A stretch of 64,000 bases of DNA from Helicobacteraceae bacterium (GCA_947498025.1 CANMJR010000005.1:43228-107227); one strand, 5' to 3'; positions 33,025 to 41,163 are shown, numbered from the stretch's first letter. The notes: a model not told the origin generated them from the sequence alone. Numbers and translations: made by a program.

Positions 33025-33417
33025 TTAGTTGCGCATAGATTTTGTAAAGTTGAAAACTTTTGTTACTCCAAGAATATCTGTAACGAGTAAAACTAGAAAA
33101 ATAAAAACAATAGTACCGAGTACCGACATGCCTGCATCTGCGCCGGCCGGCAATGTGTCAATTTGATGTGCGATTTTTGAAGCCTCTTCGTCCGTCATAG
33201 AAGCAACTCTTGCCTCAATTATTTTTGAATCTACACCCAACTCCTGAAAACTTTTTGCCACATCCTCTCGGGATATGATTTGAACAAGCTTTTCTTTAGA
33301 GGATGACACAGCAGACTGCCCAAGAAGTGCCTCAGTAGAAGCTATCTGCGCCGATAGAACTTGAGTAAAAAGAGAGACACTCAAGACAAATGATAGAAGA
33401 AGTTTTGAAACTTTCAT
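33025..33417 (-). CDS. PA2779-like small exported membrane protein
   Basis: The 130-residue protein has a signal peptide (about 1-23, ending 'LSAQIAS'), a soluble helical segment with 'ISREDVAKSFQELGVD' and 'ASMTDEEASKIAHQIDTLPAG', and one C-terminal membrane helix (about 100-120, 'GTIVFIFLVLLVTDILGV') followed by a short basic tail. This is the PA2779 family pattern, known mainly as the companion of PA2778-like peptidases, which is exactly its neighbour here. No molecular function is established. Confidence 0.82.
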   Translation of the reverse strand: MKVSKLLLSFVLSVSLFTQVLSAQIASTEALLGQSAVSSSKEKLVQIISREDVAKSFQELGVDSKIIEARVASMTDEEASKIAHQIDTLPAGADAGMSVLGTIVFIFLVLLVTDILGVTKVFNFTKSMRN

Positions 33418-33502
33418 ATAATTTCCTTTAGATAATTTTTAGCAAAATAAGAAACTAGAACTTTCAAGATGCATTGCACATTCTAATCGCATAAAGCTTC
33501 AT

Positions 33503-34018
33503 TTAAACTTCCATGAATAACTCTGGCTTCTCCTCGATATTGCGTTGTAATTTTTCATATTCTGCTTTTGGCAAGTTTGTTACATTATCTTTATCAACAA
33601 TCTGAATCTTTATTATATTATTGCTGTCATCTCGTAAATATTTTAATATAAGTTTTCCAAGGGCAAAAACTTCTTGTTTGATGATTTCGTCATTGTCATT
33701 GTAAGTTGTACTTTTACCATGTAGCTTGCCGTCGTCATATGTTTTGGTGCTTTTTACGCTTTTGTTTGCTTTAGGGATGAAGTATTTTGTCTCTACACCC
33801 TGTCTCTTGTCTTGCACAAAATACTCCAGCTTTGCCAAAACACCTTTTACAGTAAAGTGCTTAATCTCTTTTGTCCCATCTGTTAAGGTTATGAACTCCT
33901 TGACATAAGTACTCTTATCATCATGGTAAAGCTTTGTTATAAATGCACCACCCTCATAATAGGTTTCAGATTTTATATTTTTACTGGGAAAATCGGTTCT
34001 TGTATATTTTTCTTTCAT
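33503..34018 (-). CDS. YwqK/MORN-like repeat protein
   Basis: The 171-residue soluble protein contains repeated short beta-hairpin units of the MORN_2/YwqK kind: 'YYEGGAFITKLYHDD', 'VKGVLAKLEYFVQDKRQGVETKY' and 'YDDGKLHGKSTTYNDND'. YwqK-type proteins are often labelled antitoxins, but no toxin gene is adjacent here, so that label should not be carried over. It has no signal peptide and its role is unknown. Confidence 0.72.
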   Translation of the reverse strand: MKEKYTRTDFPSKNIKSETYYEGGAFITKLYHDDKSTYVKEFITLTDGTKEIKHFTVKGVLAKLEYFVQDKRQGVETKYFIPKANKSVKSTKTYDDGKLHGKSTTYNDNDEIIKQEVFALGKLILKYLRDDSNNIIKIQIVDKDNVTNLPKAEYEKLQRNIEEKPELFMEV

Positions 34019-34169
34019 AAGAGTCCTTGTAGGCAGAATTGTATCACATTTAGGTTTGGTGCGACACTAAAACAATCCAAGTTCCATTTTTGTAGACTAC
34101 CTTATCATTGAGTGTAAAGCTCTGTGTGTCTGGAATTTGTTCGGTAGCGCTGTGAGCGAAGCGAGGAAG

Positions 34170-34239
34170 TTCCCTTGGGGGGATGGATTTGTTCGGCATG
34201 TGGATTTGGCTGAAAGCCAACAAGTTAGCTTTCAGCAAT
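34170..34239 (+). repeat. degenerate copy A of a dispersed repeat
   Basis: Two blocks occur here, a TTCC..GGATGG block (34170-34186) and a GGCAT..CAGCAAT block (34195-34239). Both recur at 49541-49626 in the opposite order; the second block shares a 14-base identity (TAGCTTTCAGCAAT). The 260-base gap 34019-34278 between the YwqK-like and KTSC-like genes otherwise holds only a terminator-like hairpin and no convincing gene. Confidence 0.6.
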
Positions 34240-34265
34240 CTAAATTAAAATTTAGATTGTTTTTT
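34236..34265 (+). terminator. rho-independent terminator-like hairpin without an obvious gene
   Basis: A perfect 10-bp stem (CAATCTAAAT, 34236-34245, with ATTTAGATTG, 34250-34259) has a TAAA loop and is followed directly by six T on the plus strand. It abuts a second perfect 8-bp hairpin (CTGAAAGC 34210-34217, GCTTTCAG 34228-34235). No plus-strand gene precedes it. Confidence 0.55.
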
Positions 34266-34278
34266 AGAGCATGGTATG

Positions 34279-34506
34279 TTAACTTAATTTTGAAGCATAA
34301 GCAGTTCTTGTATTTTTCATAATAAAACTATTTAGTCCTTCACCTTTTACAGCTAACTCCTTCATTTTGGCAATATTGCCAACGCCTGCACTTGCATTAG
34401 TGTACAAATATTGTCCACCATTAGTAAATTGTACGATAATTCCATCTTCTTGAATTTCATATGCAGAAATACCTGAATCACCGCCTTGGTTACCATATCT
34501 TGTCAT
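34279..34506 (-). CDS. small KTSC-like domain protein
   Basis: The 75-residue protein reads 'SGISAYEIQEDGIIVQFTNG' and 'YLYTNASAGVGNIAKMKELA', then 'GLNSFIMKN'. This beta-strand plus helix pattern resembles KTSC-type small proteins found in many bacteria and phages, whose function is unknown. It lies downstream of the OLD nuclease gene, from which it is separated only by a heptamer repeat array that supplies several Shine-Dalgarno-like sequences to its ATG. It may be co-transcribed with the nuclease. Confidence 0.7.
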   Translation of the reverse strand: MTRYGNQGGDSGISAYEIQEDGIIVQFTNGGQYLYTNASAGVGNIAKMKELAVKGEGLNSFIMKNTRTAYASKLS

Positions 34507-34508
34507 TT

Positions 34509-34564
34509 TTTATCCTTTATCCTTTATCCTTTATCCTTTATCCTTTATCCTTTATCCTTTATTC
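34509..34564 (-). repeat. heptanucleotide tandem repeat (TTTATCC, seven perfect copies plus one imperfect)
   Basis: Seven perfect copies of TTTATCC run from 34509 to 34557 and an eighth with one change ends at 34564. On the coding (minus) strand each unit reads GGATAAA, so that the array contains repeated AAAGGA cores directly before the ATG at 34506. The array fills the gap after the OLD stop codon (34567). Such arrays gain and lose units by slippage. Confidence 0.95.
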
Positions 34565-34566
34565 AT

Positions 34567-36387
34567 TTATGAAATTATTTCATTTATTTTTTCAAATAAC
34601 TTTATTACGGGTTCTATACTAATGATTTCCTCCTTTGTTAAGAATGTAGCAATTTTTAAAGAAATTTCTGGTTTACCAATAGACTGTTGACAGCCGCTAC
34701 TTAACATTATTTTTAAGCTTTTTGAAAATTTTTCATCTCCTCTAATATTTAAAAAAGCTTGTTCATTCCATTCTGAACCATCATGTTTTTGAAAATAAAT
34801 ATTGCATAATGCTTTATATTGAGTATCAGTAAATACATCTTCAAATTCTTTTGTACCGATGAAAAAGCAATTTTGAATTAGATAAGAAGCATCAAAACCA
34901 ACAGTTTCTAATTTCTCTTTAGTAACTCTACTATTAGAATCAGGATATTGTGTATCAGAATCTAAAAATAATACTGTAGAGTCTTTTTTATTTTTATTTA
35001 GAAATTTTAATGCATTAGTCCATTGACCATTTGTTTGTAAGTTAATTAAAATAACTCCATCTTCAATTAAACTTCTATCGGTATATTTTTTATACATAAT
35101 AGGTAAAGCATTTTCTTCACTTTCACCTTCAACTAATAAAAAACATTTTTCATAAAAAATATTACTATTTGTAAATCCACTAACTTCAGATATTTGATTT
35201 AAAAACTCTGCAATATCACCATCATTATCGGCTGTTAAAAAATTGATTCTAGACTTATTATTTGTTTTAATGACATGATTTATACATTTTGCAGGTGCTC
35301 TGTCAATCATGGTTAGCGCATGTGTACATATGATTGATTGTATATTTGAGTTTTCAGCTTCTGCCAAATCTCTGATTATATAAAACATCTCTCGTTGAGC
35401 ATGATAATGCAAATGGGCATCAGGCTCGTCATATGCCCTTATAATATTTCTATTACTAGTATGAGCCATGTTTATTTCAGCATCCCATTCTAAAATAGAT
35501 AAAAAAACTTTTTTCTTAGAGCCATCTCCCATTTGTTCTAATGTTTTATGCCTACCTGAACCATCATCAATATTTAAACCTGAAAAAGTTAAACCTTTAG
35601 TGAAGTCAATATTGTAATTACCACTGATTGATGCTATTTCAGGCTTGTATTTTTTTATATGTGTTAATAGTTGTGTTTCAAGTTGATTGTTTAAATTTCC
35701 TTCTATTTCAGTCTGTAAACCTTGAAAATTTGTTTTAAGAGATTCGTTACCGTATTCATCAATATTATAAAATGATTGCCTATATACTAATTCTAAGGTT
35801 TTTCTAATTGAAGATGTAGGATTGCCATAATCACTTGATGAATATCTCTGAAAAATAGGGATATAATTAACAAGTCTATTCCATTTTACTTCAACATATT
35901 TTTCTTCTTTTTCTAAATCATTTGTTAAAATATATTCTTGTACAGACTCTTTTCGTAAATCTTGATTAGATTGAGGTTCAAGCTCTAATCTAATAAGTAA
36001 ATTTTTTAAATCATTTGCATTCATATCTTGAAATATGTTTAATTCATCATCTACGAAAGCTTCTCCAAGTAGTTCTATTGTTAGAACGCCATCTTTAAAA
36101 AATGTTTTTTTAATTGTCAAGCAGCCATCTAAAATATAAGTAGTTAAATCTTCAATTTCTTCAAGCACATTAAAAATACAAGTAATTTCTATTTCATTTA
36201 TCTCTTCTCTAAAATCATTACTAAGCGGTTGTTTATTATCTAAAAAATATTCTAATGCATCAAATATTGTAGATTTGCCAGCATCATTTTCACCAATAAA
36301 TACGGTTAAATTATGGAAAGGAATCCATCCTGAATCTTCATAACATTTTAGACCTTTCACATATAGCTTGTCTAGTTTTAAACTCAT
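34567..36387 (-). CDS. OLD family ATP-dependent endonuclease (AAA ATPase + TOPRIM)
   Basis: The 606-residue protein has an ABC/SMC-like ATPase N terminus with Walker A 'GENDAGKST' (32-40), a 'DGSKK' signature-like loop and Walker B near 'IRAYDEPDAHLHY'. A C-terminal TOPRIM nuclease domain has the glutamate in 'LLVEGESEENALP' and the acidic 'LFLDSDTQYPD'. OLD nucleases act in phage exclusion and DNA repair. There is no UvrD-like helicase next door, so it is not a Gabija pair; it looks like a stand-alone class 1 OLD. Its base composition looks more AT-rich than that of its sbcC neighbour, which suggests acquisition. GAGG precedes the ATG. Confidence 0.88.
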   Translation of the reverse strand: MSLKLDKLYVKGLKCYEDSGWIPFHNLTVFIGENDAGKSTIFDALEYFLDNKQPLSNDFREEINEIEITCIFNVLEEIEDLTTYILDGCLTIKKTFFKDGVLTIELLGEAFVDDELNIFQDMNANDLKNLLIRLELEPQSNQDLRKESVQEYILTNDLEKEEKYVEVKWNRLVNYIPIFQRYSSSDYGNPTSSIRKTLELVYRQSFYNIDEYGNESLKTNFQGLQTEIEGNLNNQLETQLLTHIKKYKPEIASISGNYNIDFTKGLTFSGLNIDDGSGRHKTLEQMGDGSKKKVFLSILEWDAEINMAHTSNRNIIRAYDEPDAHLHYHAQREMFYIIRDLAEAENSNIQSIICTHALTMIDRAPAKCINHVIKTNNKSRINFLTADNDGDIAEFLNQISEVSGFTNSNIFYEKCFLLVEGESEENALPIMYKKYTDRSLIEDGVILINLQTNGQWTNALKFLNKNKKDSTVLFLDSDTQYPDSNSRVTKEKLETVGFDASYLIQNCFFIGTKEFEDVFTDTQYKALCNIYFQKHDGSEWNEQAFLNIRGDEKFSKSLKIMLSSGCQQSIGKPEISLKIATFLTKEEIISIEPVIKLFEKINEIIS

Positions 36388-36410
36388 ACGAACCTCATAA
36401 ATTTTAAATT

Positions 36411-38780
36411 TTACAACTCCACAACCCGTTCAAACATCTCTTTAATCTCCATCTCGTGGCTAATCAGAAATATCTGCCGGTATTGCTCTTTGATGGTGTG
36501 AAAAGCTTCTAGTATCTCCATCCTTCTTGCCTCATCTTGACTTCCGAAGACTTCATCAAACGCTAAAAACCCTATGGAGCTTGCTCCGCTTAGTTCCGTA
36601 AGTGTTTTTGAGATGGCGATGCGTAACACCAAGTTTGCCAAGTCTATTTCTCCGCCTGAAAATCGTTCTATCGGGTACTTTTTGCCCTCGTCGTAGATGA
36701 AAAAGTCGAAGTCGTTGCTTACTTCTATGTGTTGGTATTTTCCTTTGGTAATTTGGCTGTACATGGTTGAGGCAATGTCGGAAATCCTTGGTGCGACTTT
36801 TGCGTTGAGTTTGGTTTTGAACTCTGCGAGGCTTGTTTTGATTTTCTCGTAGTCGAGCAAATCATCTTTTTTAGTCTGCACTTTTTTCTTCTGTTCTTCG
36901 TTGTTCTCTAAGGCGTTTTGGATGGTTTTTATCTCGCCGTCTATGCTTGCAATTTGCACTTTTATCTCATTTAAAAGAGTCGTTTTTGTCTCTATGGTTT
37001 TTAGAGTTGCTTCATGCTCGTCAAGCGTGTGTTTATGCTTTACATCTTCGTAGATGACGAGGTTGAACTCTGCTTCTTTCGCCTTTTCTGCCACTGTGAG
37101 TTCTTCTATCTTTTTTATGACGACAGTAAGTTCTGCTTTTATGAGCGGTGCGCGTTTGAGCTCTGTTTCTAGGCTCATCACATGTTTGTATTGCGGTTCT
37201 ATGAGTGTGAATTTTGCTTTTGTGTCGTTGTGAAGTTTCTCATCGTAGGCGTACTGCTCGAGCTCTTTGAGTTCCTCTTTGTTTTTGAGACCTTTTTGCT
37301 CTACCTGCTTGAAATGCTCTTGTGCGATTTTTAGGTCTTTAAGTTTGCTCTCGATAACTTTAATGGTGTTTGAAAGCTCCAAAAACTCTTTCTCTTTTAC
37401 TTTTTTTTCTGCTTCAAATGCACTTTTTTGCGTCACTACATTTTGGAGCTGTTTTTGGTATGCATTTATCTTCGTTTGGTGTGTGTTGTTTACAACTTCT
37501 ACCAGTGAATTTATGACATTGTCATACTCTTCCAAAAGTGGTCTTGTGCATGTAGGGCAGGCCGAATCGCTTCCGAGTTCTCTTAGTTTTGCGATTTTTT
37601 CGTTTGTTACATCTATCTGTTTCTGTTCGCCGGCACATTCGGCTTTGAGTTCGTTTTCTATGGTGTGTTTGGTGTTGATTTGCTCTTGTAACATGGCAAG
37701 ATTCAGCTCCAGATTTTTTGCACCAAAAACTAGCTCTTCGTAATTTCCACATGTCGTCTCTAAGGCTTGAATGTCGCTTTTGCTTTTAGTATATTGTTCT
37801 CTGAGTTGTACCAATTCTTTGGTCAGCCCTTCTTTTTTGAGGTGAAACTCTTTGAGTTTCTCTTGGATTTTTAGCTCTTCTTGAAGTGAGAGGTATTTTG
37901 TTGTTACATGTGAGAGTTCTTTTAGTTTTTCCTGCTTGTGTTCCAATTCATGGTTCTCGGCAATGAGTTTTGCCTCGTTTAGAAGTTCCAAGCTTTTTGT
38001 GTTTTTTATGAGTTCAAGTTCTGAAAAAAGCTTCTGTTTCTGCTCTTTGGTTTTGGCAAATATTTCTAGCTCTTTTTTTAGCTTTTGCTCATTGAATTTG
38101 ATGGCTTCTAGCTCTTTTGTTTTTAGCTCCACATCTTTGGAAAATGCCTCTTTTTCAGTTTGGTTGGCTTGAATCTGCTGCACTTTTTCTTTTGCATCTT
38201 CACTGCTTAAAAGCACTTCATCAAAAGCGATTATCTCCCGTTTTAGCTCACGGCTTTTCTCCACCAAAGCGTTCTCAATGAAGTCGATTTTTTCTAAACC
38301 CAAAAGTTTTCTTATCATCTTTTTTCTATCTTCGTTTTTGAGCGTGCTGAGGCTTGTCAGCTCTTTTTGAGAAGCAAAAAGGGTGTGCATAAATGCCTCT
38401 CTGCTCATCTTTGTGAGGTTGATTATGGCGGCGGTTACCTCTTTTGCTCCCGAGGTTGTGAGTTCTGCGTTTTTGTAGAGTTTTGCGTTTGCGGTGAGGC
38501 TTTTTCCGCGGAACTCTCTTTGTACTTTGTAGAGAATATTTTCAAATTCAAACTCCAATTCAACGACTACAGCATCTTTAACAGAAGCCTTTGCATTTCG
38601 CAACACATCTTTTGTGCCCCTGTTTTTGAGTTCACCGTAGAGTGCAAAAAGTATCGCTTCAAAGATAGTCGATTTTCCGCTTCCGTTTTTGCCTATAATG
38701 CCCACCAATCCCTCACCAAACTCGATGTCATAAGCGGTGTATTTTTTGAAATTTTCTAAGCGGAGTTTAGAGAGTATCAT
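36411..38780 (-). CDS. sbcC: SbcC/Rad50-like exonuclease ATPase
   Basis: The protein (789 residues from the chosen start) has the SMC-like layout: Walker A 'GIIGKNGSGKSTIFEAI', two long coiled coils joined by a zinc hook C-P-T-C ('DSACPTCTRPLLEEY'), the ABC signature 'ERFSGGEIDLANL' and Walker B 'IGFLAFDEVFGSQD'. With SbcD it opens hairpins and DNA ends. The ATG at 38780 overlaps the sbcD stop by 14 bases and gives the expected N terminus 'MILSKLRLENFKKY'; the upstream ATG at 38804 adds eight unlikely residues. Confidence 0.92.
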   Translation of the reverse strand: MILSKLRLENFKKYTAYDIEFGEGLVGIIGKNGSGKSTIFEAILFALYGELKNRGTKDVLRNAKASVKDAVVVELEFEFENILYKVQREFRGKSLTANAKLYKNAELTTSGAKEVTAAIINLTKMSREAFMHTLFASQKELTSLSTLKNEDRKKMIRKLLGLEKIDFIENALVEKSRELKREIIAFDEVLLSSEDAKEKVQQIQANQTEKEAFSKDVELKTKELEAIKFNEQKLKKELEIFAKTKEQKQKLFSELELIKNTKSLELLNEAKLIAENHELEHKQEKLKELSHVTTKYLSLQEELKIQEKLKEFHLKKEGLTKELVQLREQYTKSKSDIQALETTCGNYEELVFGAKNLELNLAMLQEQINTKHTIENELKAECAGEQKQIDVTNEKIAKLRELGSDSACPTCTRPLLEEYDNVINSLVEVVNNTHQTKINAYQKQLQNVVTQKSAFEAEKKVKEKEFLELSNTIKVIESKLKDLKIAQEHFKQVEQKGLKNKEELKELEQYAYDEKLHNDTKAKFTLIEPQYKHVMSLETELKRAPLIKAELTVVIKKIEELTVAEKAKEAEFNLVIYEDVKHKHTLDEHEATLKTIETKTTLLNEIKVQIASIDGEIKTIQNALENNEEQKKKVQTKKDDLLDYEKIKTSLAEFKTKLNAKVAPRISDIASTMYSQITKGKYQHIEVSNDFDFFIYDEGKKYPIERFSGGEIDLANLVLRIAISKTLTELSGASSIGFLAFDEVFGSQDEARRMEILEAFHTIKEQYRQIFLISHEMEIKEMFERVVEL

Positions 38781-39915
38781 CAGCAGACTCCTCATATTGG
38801 GCAAATAGTTCTGTAATTTTGTTTTTTAACCGTTCAAACTCTGCTTCATTTGCATCCTCTTTGATGTGTGCTAAAAAATACTCTTCCAAAGAGAGGGCTT
38901 CTATGTCGGCTAGATTTGTTTCGTTTGTGCTAAGCTTAAATTCCCGTTTGACGGTGACACTCATGGCATGTGGAAATAGTTTTTTGATGTCTGCATTTTG
39001 AATGTCGATGGATTGCAACGGTGTTAGGTTCGTGAGTTTTACTTCGACTATGGCGTTTTTTGTGTCGCTTGCATCAATGAGTGTGTTTTCATAATCTTCG
39101 CAGTCGAGCTCTTTTTGGACGATGGGGCGTATGCTTATCTCTTTGAATTCAATACTTCTTGGCATATGGAAAAGAGAGGCAGTTTTGGAGTTTGTTTTAT
39201 CGTCTAGGTTAATCTCTACAAACCCTTTTGAGTTGCGTTTGTCGCCCAGGCTTGTGCGTTCGGTCGAACCGCTGTAATAGACATTTTCATGTTTGCCGAC
39301 ACGACCGAAACCATGCCAATGTCCGAGTGCTACATAGTCCATTTTCTCAAAGATGTACTCTTTTTCACGCGGAAATACCCATTCGCCGAACTCCTGCATG
39401 AGGTAACTCGCACCGACGGAGCAGTGCATCATCATGATATTTTTTTTGCTTGCGTCAATCTCTGCTTCGCAAAGTTCGATTTGAGAGAGAGCAGTTGTTT
39501 CGTCGTTCATGTGGGGCAGGGTGTGAAAAACTATCTCTTTAAACTCTATTTTTTTGTATTTCTGCTCGTAGGAGACAAAAATATTTTCAAAGTTTTCAAA
39601 GATTTTGAGGATGGGTGCGCTTAGGTTTGTCCGTGGAGTGGAGTGGTTTCCGGCGATGAGGATAAAAGGAATTTTTAAAGAGTCGATGATTTTAAACTGT
39701 TCAAGGGCAAAGGTGATGGCACGGTTTGAGGGGCTTGAGCGGTGAAACAGATCGCCGGTGTGGATGATAAAATCCGGTTTGATGATTTTTATCTGCTCTA
39801 CTACCTGAGAAAAAGCATCGTAAAAGTCCGCTTCTCTTTGGTTTATGTTCTCTTCGTTTATTACTTCAAGGTCATTGTAGCCGAGGTGGGTGTCGCTGAA
39901 ATGGATTATTTTCAA
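38767..39915 (-). CDS. sbcD: SbcD/Mre11-like exonuclease subunit
   Basis: The 382-residue nuclease subunit has the five calcineurin-like phosphoesterase motifs: 'FSDTHLGY', 'IHTGDLFHRS', 'IAGNHST', 'MMHCSVG' and 'ALGHWHGFGRV', which bind two manganese ions. The C-terminal capping region is present. It is the first gene of the sbcD - sbcC - OLD - KTSC-like run. Its promoter region is shared with the divergent multihaem cytochrome gene and contains an FNR-type site. Confidence 0.92.
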   Translation of the reverse strand: MKIIHFSDTHLGYNDLEVINEENINQREADFYDAFSQVVEQIKIIKPDFIIHTGDLFHRSSPSNRAITFALEQFKIIDSLKIPFILIAGNHSTPRTNLSAPILKIFENFENIFVSYEQKYKKIEFKEIVFHTLPHMNDETTALSQIELCEAEIDASKKNIMMMHCSVGASYLMQEFGEWVFPREKEYIFEKMDYVALGHWHGFGRVGKHENVYYSGSTERTSLGDKRNSKGFVEINLDDKTNSKTASLFHMPRSIEFKEISIRPIVQKELDCEDYENTLIDASDTKNAIVEVKLTNLTPLQSIDIQNADIKKLFPHAMSVTVKREFKLSTNETNLADIEALSLEEYFLAHIKEDANEAEFERLKNKITELFAQYEESADDTL

Positions 39916-39961
39916 AATATTTCCTGATAGTTTTGAATAGTTTATCTAAAAAATTTATCCT

Positions 39962-39975
39962 TTGATACAAATCAA
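39962..39975 (+). promoter_or_regulatory. perfect FNR-type operator upstream of the multihaem cytochrome
   Basis: TTGAT-ACAA-ATCAA matches the FNR consensus exactly. Its centre (39968.5) lies 41.5 bases upstream of the start predicted from the -10 element TAAAAT at 39998-40003 (start about 40010). This equals the arrangement before the cytochrome at 5294 and indicates class II activation by an FNR/CRP-family protein. Confidence 0.7.
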
Positions 39976-40027
39976 GAAATTTATTTCTTTAGTTGAATAA
40001 AATGCAGGTTCAATAAAAAGGATATTT

Positions 40028-41149
40028 ATGAAAAAAATGTTATTTCTGCTCATTGCGTTCTCATCGCTCCTCTTTGGGGGTCTGGAAACGGAGACATGTG
40101 TAAAGTGTCACCCGACCATTGTTGAAGAGTTTGGGAGTTCTATGCACAAAAAATCTTCCGTAAATGAAGATAAAATCCACAAAGCGGTTTGGGATAAACA
40201 TCCGGCTCGCGAGAGTGGCGATTATAAGTGCGCGAATTGTCATACGCCAAATATTAAAAAAGAAAATGCTGCAAAAACAGACGAAGTACAGCAAGGTTTT
40301 TCATGTTCAAGTTGTCATACGATAAAAGATGTAGAGCTTCATGCGCAAGAAAATAAAAATATTAATACCACCGAGGATAAAACATTTTTCTCAGCCGAAG
40401 CCGGAAGAGAAAAAGAAAAAGTGAAGTACACACATGAAACTTCCATGCTTGGTTTAAATAAAACAACTGTCGGTTCGCCTTATCATGCGATTGACTACAC
40501 AAATGAGAAATTTTATACAGGCGCGGTGTGCATGGGATGTCATTCTCATAAACAAAATGCGGAAAAATTTACGATATGTGAAACAGATGAAAAAGGTGCT
40601 AAAGATAAAAAACAAAATTGTATCACTTGTCACATGCCAAAAGTTGAAGGAAGTGCAACAACGATTAGGATGAGTGAAAAACACGCTTTTCACGGTTTTG
40701 CAGGAGCTAGACATAAGCCGGAGATGTTATCGAAGTATGTTGAACTTGGGTTTGAAAAAACAGCGAACGGTTTTAGTGTTGTTGTAGAAAATAAAGCGCC
40801 GCATAATCTTATGACGCATCCATTAAGAGTTGTGCAGTTAAGAGTAAATCTTATAAGAGAGGGTAAAACTACGGCTTTGGAGACGCAAACTTTTGTTAAA
40901 GTACTTGGTCGAGACAATGCGCCGTCTATGCCATGGACAGCCAATGCAATTTTAGAAGATACGATGATTAAGAGTGATGAAAAACGGGTTGTAAACTACA
41001 GCAATGCACTTCTTGCTAAAGATAAAATAGAGGTGCAACTTGGATTTTATGTTGTAAATCCGAAAGCTCTTAAGGGGTTGAATCTTGAGGGAGATAAAGA
41101 GTTGGAGAAGTTTACGATACTCAAAGATAAATATTTTACCGTAGAGTAG
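40028..41149 (+). CDS. periplasmic pentahaem c-type cytochrome
   Basis: The 373-residue precursor has a signal peptide (about 1-17) and five CxxCH haem motifs: C24-H28, C68-H72, C93-H97, C168-H172 and C198-H202. Several extra histidines could be distal ligands. After the last haem comes a beta-rich domain of about 170 residues without haems ('VVENKAPHNLMTHPLRVVQLRV'). The haem part resembles the cytochrome c554/multihaem electron carriers linked to nitrogen or sulfur oxyanion respiration. The redox partner is not nearby. The AAGGA before the ATG is good, and an FNR box controls the promoter. Confidence 0.9.
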   Translation: MKKMLFLLIAFSSLLFGGLETETCVKCHPTIVEEFGSSMHKKSSVNEDKIHKAVWDKHPARESGDYKCANCHTPNIKKENAAKTDEVQQGFSCSSCHTIKDVELHAQENKNINTTEDKTFFSAEAGREKEKVKYTHETSMLGLNKTTVGSPYHAIDYTNEKFYTGAVCMGCHSHKQNAEKFTICETDEKGAKDKKQNCITCHMPKVEGSATTIRMSEKHAFHGFAGARHKPEMLSKYVELGFEKTANGFSVVVENKAPHNLMTHPLRVVQLRVNLIREGKTTALETQTFVKVLGRDNAPSMPWTANAILEDTMIKSDEKRVVNYSNALLAKDKIEVQLGFYVVNPKALKGLNLEGDKELEKFTILKDKYFTVE

Positions 41150-41163
41150 CAGTCTGCTACTCT
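41143..41163 (+). terminator. palindrome between convergent cytochrome and glmU genes
   Basis: AGAGTAGCA (41143-41151) and TGCTACTCT (41155-41163) form a perfect 9-bp stem with a three-base loop that overlaps the cytochrome stop codon. It sits between convergent genes and may act on both strands; no T tract follows, so function is only suggested. Confidence 0.4.

Noticed and set aside
33503..34018. YwqK-like protein considered as an antitoxin
   Set aside because: The label comes from a family name; no toxin-like gene is next to it.
34050..34238. 62-residue minus-strand frame between the YwqK-like and KTSC-like genes
   Set aside because: It begins inside the hairpin/repeat element and has no known motif. 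It could be a remnant but cannot be supported as a gene.
34137..34322. 61-residue plus-strand frame over repeat copy A
   Set aside because: Its similarity to a frame over copy B comes from the DNA repeat itself; both frames are short and diverge at the ends.
34509..34564. Heptamer array considered as a CRISPR
   Set aside because: The units are contiguous 7-mers without spacers, so it is a simple tandem repeat.
34567..36387. OLD nuclease considered as GajA of a Gabija system
   Set aside because: Gabija needs an adjacent UvrD-like helicase (GajB); the neighbours are sbcC and a 75-residue gene.
37267..37743. 158-residue plus-strand frame opposite sbcC
   Set aside because: It is a serine/phenylalanine-rich mirror of the glutamate/lysine-rich coiled coil of SbcC, with no ribosome site or recognisable motif.
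38367..38759. 130-residue plus-strand frame opposite the sbcC start
   Set aside because: It lies entirely antisense to the conserved SbcC ATPase region and has no domain signal.
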